Positions 6,144-10,099 of a DNA stretch of 10,099 nucleotides are shown in pieces. Positions within the stretch are counted from its first letter, which is position 1. Each line of letters opens with the position of its first letter. A program made the translations under genes and the position numbers. The notes under the pieces were generated by a model. That model saw only the letters and a program-made list of their open reading frames with translations, was not told the origin of the DNA and did no database searches. Source of the stretch: Candidatus Nanoarchaeia archaeon (GTDB lineage: Archaea > Nanobdellota > Nanobdellia > Woesearchaeales > CG1-02-33-12); contig JAQTRH010000035.1 in NCBI GenBank assembly GCA_028711925.1, positions 1-10,099 of the forward strand, written 5' to 3'.

Positions 6144-8926
6144 TTTATCTTTACTTTCTCAAGCCTGCTTTCTCTCATTTTGTTGTAAAGGGATAATATC
6201 TTTTTGTATATACTTTTCTTTTCGCTTAATGAAAGATTATCATAACTTTCCTTTATCCTTAAGTAGGCAAGCCTTGCAGAATCCATATCATGATTCTTTA
6301 ATGATTTGTTTGCCTTTATTAAATCCTTGTATATTTCAATAATATTCTTTGGCTCATCACTTCTTATAATTTTTTCTTTTTTTTGCTTTTCTGTTTTTTC
6401 ATCGCTCTTTTCAGGAAGTTCGTTAAAGCTTGCCTTGATTATTATCCTTGCCTCCTTGATAAATCCTAAGATATCTTTTTTAGTTATCTCATGCCCCTTG
6501 TATCCTATTTCAGATATTTCTCTGAAAAGGGTTATTATCATTATCTTGAGAGGTGTTGAAATCTTATGCTTTGTTATTTCAATGCATAGTTCCTCATAGG
6601 TGAATTCATAACTTATGTTCATTCTGCAGCTTAAAAAATCCCTCATTATAACAACCAGCTCATCTAAAAGATTTTTTATTTTTTCCTTGCCAAACCTCCT
6701 TTCAAGTTTGTCTAATCTTGGCAAGGCTAATTCCTCGCAAGTTGATCCTGCTGATGCAATTTCTTTCTTTCTCTTAAATAATCCAAGGAAGGGTAAGAAT
6801 TTTAATAAAATTTTTGCAATAAATGGATGGTAATATTTATGGTATTTCAATATCATAAACAACAATGCAGCAGATAAAATAGTTATTGCAGCAATGGTTG
6901 GCCAAATTGCCCTTTTAACAGGAAAGGGAATTGGAATTTCAATTTCCTTGCATGGAGGGCATGGCCCTCCGCAGTCAACTCCTTCCTCGCCCTGGTTTTT
7001 TATACCATCAGAGCATGTGGGGCATGGAGGGCATGGCCCTCCGCAGTCAACTCCTTCCTCGCCCTGGTTTTTTATACCATCAGAGCATGTGGGGCATGGA
7101 GGGCATGGCCCTCCGCAGTCAACTCCTTCCTCGCATAAAACAGAGCCATCAGGCATTACATGGCAATTTTTTATTAAGTCAGAGCATGTTGGGATATACT
7201 CACATGATTGGCTTAAATAAGGCTTATTAAAATCTGTTCCGCAATTAGCAAGGTCTTTGCATTCTCTTATTTGTATTCCGCTTGGCAGGCATTCTCCCCA
7301 TTCACCACATTCCCATATCTCTTTGCATGTCACACTGCTTCCTCCCCCTCCTGCCTGGGATCCTCCTGGAGGGGTAACTGGAACATATACAACAAGAAGA
7401 TAAACAACATTACTATCTGCCATCTCTCCATGAGGGTCATAGGCGTAAAACCTTACTGTTCTTTCCCCATAAAAGTTTACGCTCGGGGTATAAGTTATTA
7501 TATTTGTTGTGTTGTCTATCAATATCCTTATATTTGGAACATTTGTGTTTGAATATATCAGCTCTTCTCCATCAGGGTCCATGAAATAATCATCAAGATC
7601 CCTTCCTGTTAAAATTGTGTTCTGGTTCCATGTTTCATTAGGCATGTTTGATATTAATAGGGGAGCTCTGTTTGTTATGGTTATATTTCCTGTTTTGGTT
7701 ATATCTCCTAAATTATAATATGAATCTTTGCAGTAGACAGTATACTCAAACTCATTTACAGTGCTGAATGATGTGTTGTATTCATAAAGCAAAGAAGCAT
7801 CATTAAAATTCATTTCATTTGATGAGCCATAGCTTCCTGTTGTGTTAAAGCTTATGTTGCAAAATACAGAGCTTCCATTTATAGGATTGCCGTTTATATT
7901 ATCACTTAAATTTGCGTAGATATTTATCGGCTGGTTAACATATCTTATTGATGTGTCCTCATCATCCCACAGAATAAGATTAAGGCTTGAATTTTCTGCA
8001 GAAGAATAATTATAGTTGAAATTGTTAACCCTGAATATTAAAATATCATCTGAATAGATTAGTATATTACATTCAGATGAATTACATACCTCATCATTTT
8101 TCATTATCTTTGGCTGAACAAAGCTTATATTGTATAAGGTTATTATTGCCCCTCTGTTTAAGCAGGGCAGCGCGTTTAAAGATGCATCCAAACCTACATA
8201 ATTATCACTTATTTCAATATGTGAGTCTAAATCTGAATTGTCAAAATTTATTATTTCTCCTGAGAAGTTTATGATTCCTGCTTCGGGAATACCTATTACT
8301 GCATTTTCCACCTCAATCCAGTCTCCTAAACTTAAAGGGTCATGAAACTCAGTGAAGTTTGTTGTGATGATGTTTTTGAAATTTTCCCAAGACGGCTCTT
8401 CATCTACGTTGTTTATTGAAAAATAAGAGTCTGAGCCGTCAGTTCCTGAAAGCCCCCCACATTCTGATTTATTGCTGTAGGCAATTGAAAATATCTTGCA
8501 GTTGCAATTTGAGTCGCTTGCAGAGGTTGTATCCCAGCTATGATTATAGTATATATCACTGTGGTCTGTGTCTATCCCAATAATATTATTAAAGCTGTTG
8601 TAGCCAAAAGATACATTAATGTCTTCATCAAAATCTGTAGCACTTGCAGTTGCATTAACCCATGTTGTTCCACTTAAAATCTCTCCTCCATTTGGGTGAA
8701 TAACTGTAACATAAGGAGGAGGGGCGCCGATGCAAAGTGATACTGATGCATGATTGGTTGCCTTTCCTGTTATTTTTAAAGCAGGGGGTGCATTGTTATA
8801 AATAACCCAGTTAAAAAACAGAGAGGATAACATAAACAATAATGCAAGGGCAGCAATTACATTATTTGATATTGTTTTCCTTGCATTATTTTTTCTCTTT
8901 TTCTGGATATTTTTATTTTTATTCAT
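6140..8926 (-). CDS. 928-aa two-TM modular surface protein with Cys-rich repeats and a cytoplasmic helical tail
   Basis: The N-terminus is basic and cytoplasmic, with TM1 at residues about 21-43 and an ITGKAT motif at 52-57. Outside the cell, in order: an Ig-like domain (about 71-172, with HPNGGEILSG); a beta-domain (about 190-305) with two Cys (C281, C286) of a kind I recall from other archaeal surface proteins; an Ig-like domain (306-420); a cadherin-like domain (421-514, LDDYFMDPDGEE); a Gly/Pro linker; a TSP1-like module (533-576, WECGEWGEC); and about three Cys-rich units (580-660, CSDGIKNQGEEGVDCGGPC). TM2 is at about 672-693. The cytoplasmic tail holds two helical modules (about 745-832 and 860-922) homologous to those of the soluble protein at 978-1949. 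The start overlaps the upstream gene by 8 bp (ATGAATAA) and follows a GAGG Shine-Dalgarno with 4-nt spacing. It looks like an adhesin/receptor that passes information or force across the membrane; the ligand is unknown. Confidence 0.9.
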   Translation of the reverse strand: MNKNKNIQKKRKNNARKTISNNVIAALALLFMLSSLFFNWVIYNNAPPALKITGKATNHASVSLCIGAPPPYVTVIHPNGGEILSGTTWVNATASATDFDEDINVSFGYNSFNNIIGIDTDHSDIYYNHSWDTTSASDSNCNCKIFSIAYSNKSECGGLSGTDGSDSYFSINNVDEEPSWENFKNIITTNFTEFHDPLSLGDWIEVENAVIGIPEAGIINFSGEIINFDNSDLDSHIEISDNYVGLDASLNALPCLNRGAIITLYNISFVQPKIMKNDEVCNSSECNILIYSDDILIFRVNNFNYNYSSAENSSLNLILWDDEDTSIRYVNQPINIYANLSDNINGNPINGSSVFCNISFNTTGSYGSSNEMNFNDASLLYEYNTSFSTVNEFEYTVYCKDSYYNLGDITKTGNITITNRAPLLISNMPNETWNQNTILTGRDLDDYFMDPDGEELIYSNTNVPNIRILIDNTTNIITYTPSVNFYGERTVRFYAYDPHGEMADSNVVYLLVVYVPVTPPGGSQAGGGGSSVTCKEIWECGEWGECLPSGIQIRECKDLANCGTDFNKPYLSQSCEYIPTCSDLIKNCHVMPDGSVLCEEGVDCGGPCPPCPTCSDGIKNQGEEGVDCGGPCPPCPTCSDGIKNQGEEGVDCGGPCPPCKEIEIPIPFPVKRAIWPTIAAITILSAALLFMILKYHKYYHPFIAKILLKFLPFLGLFKRKKEIASAGSTCEELALPRLDKLERRFGKEKIKNLLDELVVIMRDFLSCRMNISYEFTYEELCIEITKHKISTPLKIMIITLFREISEIGYKGHEITKKDILGFIKEARIIIKASFNELPEKSDEKTEKQKKEKIIRSDEPKNIIEIYKDLIKANKSLKNHDMDSARLAYLRIKESYDNLSLSEKKSIYKKILSLYNKMRESRLEKVKIK
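6950..7134 (-). repeat. 72-bp tandem repeat, 2.6 identical copies
   Basis: Units at 6950-7021 and 7022-7093 are identical, and 7094-7134 repeats the first 41 bp. The unit encodes 24 residues (CSDGIKNQGEEG plus VDCGGPCPPCPT) of the surface protein at 6140-8926. A diverged fourth unit follows in the protein N-terminal direction (CSDLIKN with an insertion before CEEGVDCGG). Each copy contains a GC-rich perfect inverted repeat, GGAGGGC-ATG-GCCCTCC, at 6954-6970, 7026-7042 and 7098-7114. GC content is clearly above that of the surroundings. Confidence 0.95.
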
Positions 8927-9479
8927 TTATCCTCATAAATTTCTGAACAGAGTAATCAACTTTCCAACTATGAAAAAATTCCTTGATTTCTTGAAGCTTA
9001 TCACAGGGAATTATAATATTATTTCTTCCCACTGTTTGTCCTTTTAGCTTTCCAAGAAATCCATCCTCATTTTTTCTTCCCTTCAATGCATAACCAAAAA
9101 GGGTTTTTTTGGAATGGTCGAGAGATTTTAAGTCATAGGTTATTAAAAATATTACATCCTGTTTTAAGGATTTAGAAATTAGATTATTCTTTTTTATGCT
9201 GAACCCTTTATGAATCATTTCAAAAAGCAACTTGTCGTAAAAAAGAGATTCAATGCAAAGATAAGAAATTTCAGGATTTATTTGCTTGCTGCTTAATATC
9301 TTTTTAACCTCAAGAACAATTCTGCTGTTTTCTTTTTTATTGTTTTTAAAGAGAACAATTGCCTTTAAGTTAATTAACTTATTTTTTTTCAAGTAATCTG
9401 TTATAACTATATCTAATACATCGTCCTTATCGCAGAAAGGCTTGAGTTCTTTTATTTTATCCTTTATTTCAAAAAACAT
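8919..9479 (-). CDS. 186-aa archaeal protein, possibly a degenerate nucleotidyltransferase
   Basis: First gene of the operon. No signal peptide or TM helix; cytoplasmic. I do not recognise it with confidence. The order of elements recalls minimal archaeal Pol-beta-type nucleotidyltransferases with a C-terminal extension: a strand-loop-strand at 23-42 (DIVITDYLKKN then LKAIVLF), a later segment LLFEMIHKGFSIKK (84-97) like the EG-I part of that fold, and a C-terminal block with SKKTLFGYALKGR (123-135), GQTVGRNNIIIP (147-158) and EFFHSWKVDY (167-176). If the alignment is right, the catalytic GS and DxD positions are replaced (TD and LKA), so it would be inactive. The start ATG follows a TATA box by about 30 bp. 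The end overlaps the next gene by 8 bp (ATGAATAA), so the two are translationally coupled. The family suggestion is inference. Confidence 0.8.
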   Translation of the reverse strand: MFFEIKDKIKELKPFCDKDDVLDIVITDYLKKNKLINLKAIVLFKNNKKENSRIVLEVKKILSSKQINPEISYLCIESLFYDKLLFEMIHKGFSIKKNNLISKSLKQDVIFLITYDLKSLDHSKKTLFGYALKGRKNEDGFLGKLKGQTVGRNNIIIPCDKLQEIKEFFHSWKVDYSVQKFMRINE

Positions 9480-9488
9480 GTTTTGTTT

Positions 9489-9531
9489 ATAATCAACATA
9501 AATACTATATAAAACTTTCTATGTTGATTAT
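9489..9531. promoter_or_regulatory. Perfect 12-bp inverted repeat enclosing the operon promoter (candidate operator)
   Basis: The arm ATAATCAACATA (9489-9500) and its exact reverse complement TATGTTGATTAT (9520-9531) are separated by 19 bp that contain the TATA box. Arm centres are 31 bp apart, about three helical turns, so both face the same side of DNA. One arm lies between the TATA box and the start codon, the other just upstream of the BRE. This placement would let a bound dimer or tetramer block TBP/TFB. I see no second copy in the window. Confidence 0.6.
9505..9514 (-). promoter_or_regulatory. TATA box of the surface-protein operon
   Basis: TTTTATATAG on the minus strand, preceded by AGAAAG, a reasonable purine-rich BRE. 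The box centre is about 30 bp before the ATG at 9479, giving a leader of at most a few nucleotides. It is the only good promoter in the gap after the gene ending at 9574, and should drive the operon down to 1954. Confidence 0.65.
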
Positions 9532-9573
9532 CAAAAACTATAAATTATAAAAATTCCTGATAGAAATATAGAG

Positions 9574-9990
9574 TTATAACATCCTTTTTAATATAAATAT
9601 TGCTGTTCCTGTGTATTCCCCGTATTCTGTTTCAGGAGTAGAGCTTGCTGTAAAATACACTTTTTTCTCTTCTCCTGGATTTAAAACAAAATCATCGTCT
9701 GATATTAAAACAAAGGAGGATATATTTCCGGATTTTTGAATTTTAACATTTATAATATAATTTTTTTTGTTTGACAGGGTTATATCCCTCCTGCATGAGC
9801 CATCCTTTGTTATCATGCCAAACGTTATTGTGTCTGTACCAGCATCAAAACCAGGATGGTCACCAATTATGAGTTTCATCTCTTTTTCGATTACACTATC
9901 TATAATAAAAAAAGAATAAAATAAGCTTGTTGCTACTACACTTAACATTGAAATAATAAATATTAAATATACCAGTCTTAATCTGTTCAT
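9574..9990 (-). CDS. Small signal-anchored Ig-like surface protein
   Basis: 138 aa from the ATG at 9990; a GTG at 9999 would add three residues and give a GTGA overlap with the upstream stop, so either start is possible. The ATG has a GAGGGG run ending 1 nt before it, with GAGG spaced 3 nt, close to the 4-nt spacing used by the 928-aa gene. A TM helix or signal anchor spans about residues 6-30 (from the ATG). The rest (about 40-138) reads as one beta-sandwich with alternating strands (ITFGMITKDGSC, RRDITLSN, YIINVKIQKSGNIS, FVLNPGEEKKVYFTAS, EYGEYTGTAIF). This pattern, a Ser/Thr-rich strand followed by NPGE-KKV and YGEYTG, fits the Ig-like NEW/ASPM-SPD-2-Hydin type found in archaeal envelope proteins; the family name is inference. 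It follows the upstream membrane protein gene directly, so the two share an operon. A short T-run after the stop (minus strand, 9549-9553) may end it. Confidence 0.8.
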   Translation of the reverse strand: MNRLRLVYLIFIISMLSVVATSLFYSFFIIDSVIEKEMKLIIGDHPGFDAGTDTITFGMITKDGSCRRDITLSNKKNYIINVKIQKSGNISSFVLISDDDFVLNPGEEKKVYFTASSTPETEYGEYTGTAIFILKRML

Positions 9991-9995
9991 ACCCC

Positions 9996-10099
9996 TCACT
10001 TCTTCTTTTTCTGCTTTTTTGAAACTGCCTTTAAATTGATTATTACAAGCGCTATAACAACCAATAAGAGCAGTAATATTATGCTGCCAATAACCATTA
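9996..10099 (-). CDS. 3' end of a C-terminally membrane-anchored protein
   Basis: The frame enters from the right edge and ends in TGA at 9996-9998. The visible 33 residues are one long hydrophobic helix (IGSIILLLLVVIALVIIN) followed by a basic tail ending KKQKKKK. An ATG at 10097 opens this segment, but a TM anchor plus Lys tail is the usual end of larger surface proteins, as in the gene ending at 1954, so I take it as the C-terminus of a longer gene rather than a 33-aa protein. The tail should be cytoplasmic. Its stop is 5 nt before the ATG of the next gene. Confidence 0.65.
   Translation of the reverse strand, partial: MVIGSIILLLLLVVIALVIINLKAVSKKQKKKK

Noticed and set aside
6950..7134. 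CRISPR array
   Set aside because: The identical unit is 72 bp with no variable spacers, stays in frame and encodes a known type of Cys-rich protein repeat.
6894..7230. Plus-strand open frames with a repeated 24-residue unit
   Set aside because: They are antisense to the Cys-rich tandem repeat. The minus-strand reading has regular Cys spacing, flanking domains and operon context; the plus-strand readings have none.
9489..9531. Rho-independent-like terminator for the gene ending at 9574
   Set aside because: The arms are AT-rich with a 19-nt loop and no T-run follows directly on the minus strand; archaeal termination does not need hairpins, and the TATA box between the arms fits an operator better.

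Overview
The window looks like a piece of an AT-rich archaeal genome, most likely a DPANN-type lineage (Woesearchaeota or Pacearchaeota-like) recovered from a metagenome. The reasons are: archaeal TATA boxes placed 26-31 bp before start codons, which implies leaderless or very short-leader transcripts; large Asn/Thr/Ser-rich surface proteins full of N-x-S/T sequons and cadherin-like beta repeats; C-terminal membrane anchors ending in Lys/Arg tails; and helix-rich Lys/Glu-rich cytoplasmic proteins. The lineage assignment is inference from style, not from a marker gene.

Layout. At 1-872 (minus strand, cut by the left edge) lies a MoxR-family AAA+ ATPase with intact Walker A, Walker B and sensor motifs. 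A 105-bp divergent promoter region separates it from a plus-strand gene (978-1949) for a soluble, very basic helical protein that contains an internal 60-residue duplication. This converges, with a 4-bp gap, on a long minus-strand operon running 9479 to 1954. The operon encodes, in order, a 186-aa protein (possibly a degenerate nucleotidyltransferase), a 928-aa two-TM surface protein with Ig-like, cadherin-like, TSP1-like and Cys-rich repeat modules outside and a helical domain inside, and a ~1396-aa cadherin-repeat surface protein. In this sequence the last of these is broken into two frames (6143-4842 and 4797-1954) by an apparent one-base loss near 4842-4860. Upstream (9574-10099, minus) are a 138-141-aa single-TM Ig-like protein and the 3' end of another C-terminally anchored membrane protein.

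How the parts fit. The cytoplasmic tail of the 928-aa surface protein carries two modules that are also present, in the same order, in the soluble protein divergently transcribed from the MoxR gene. A MoxR chaperone-like ATPase, a soluble protein and a transmembrane adhesin/receptor that share a cytoplasmic module suggest one surface-assembly or outside-in signalling apparatus. This is inference; the shared modules are directly visible in the translations. The operon promoter at 9505-9514 is enclosed by a perfect 12-bp inverted repeat, a good candidate operator. No stretch over 300 bp lacks a gene; the two intergenic regions (873-977 and 9480-9573) hold promoters.
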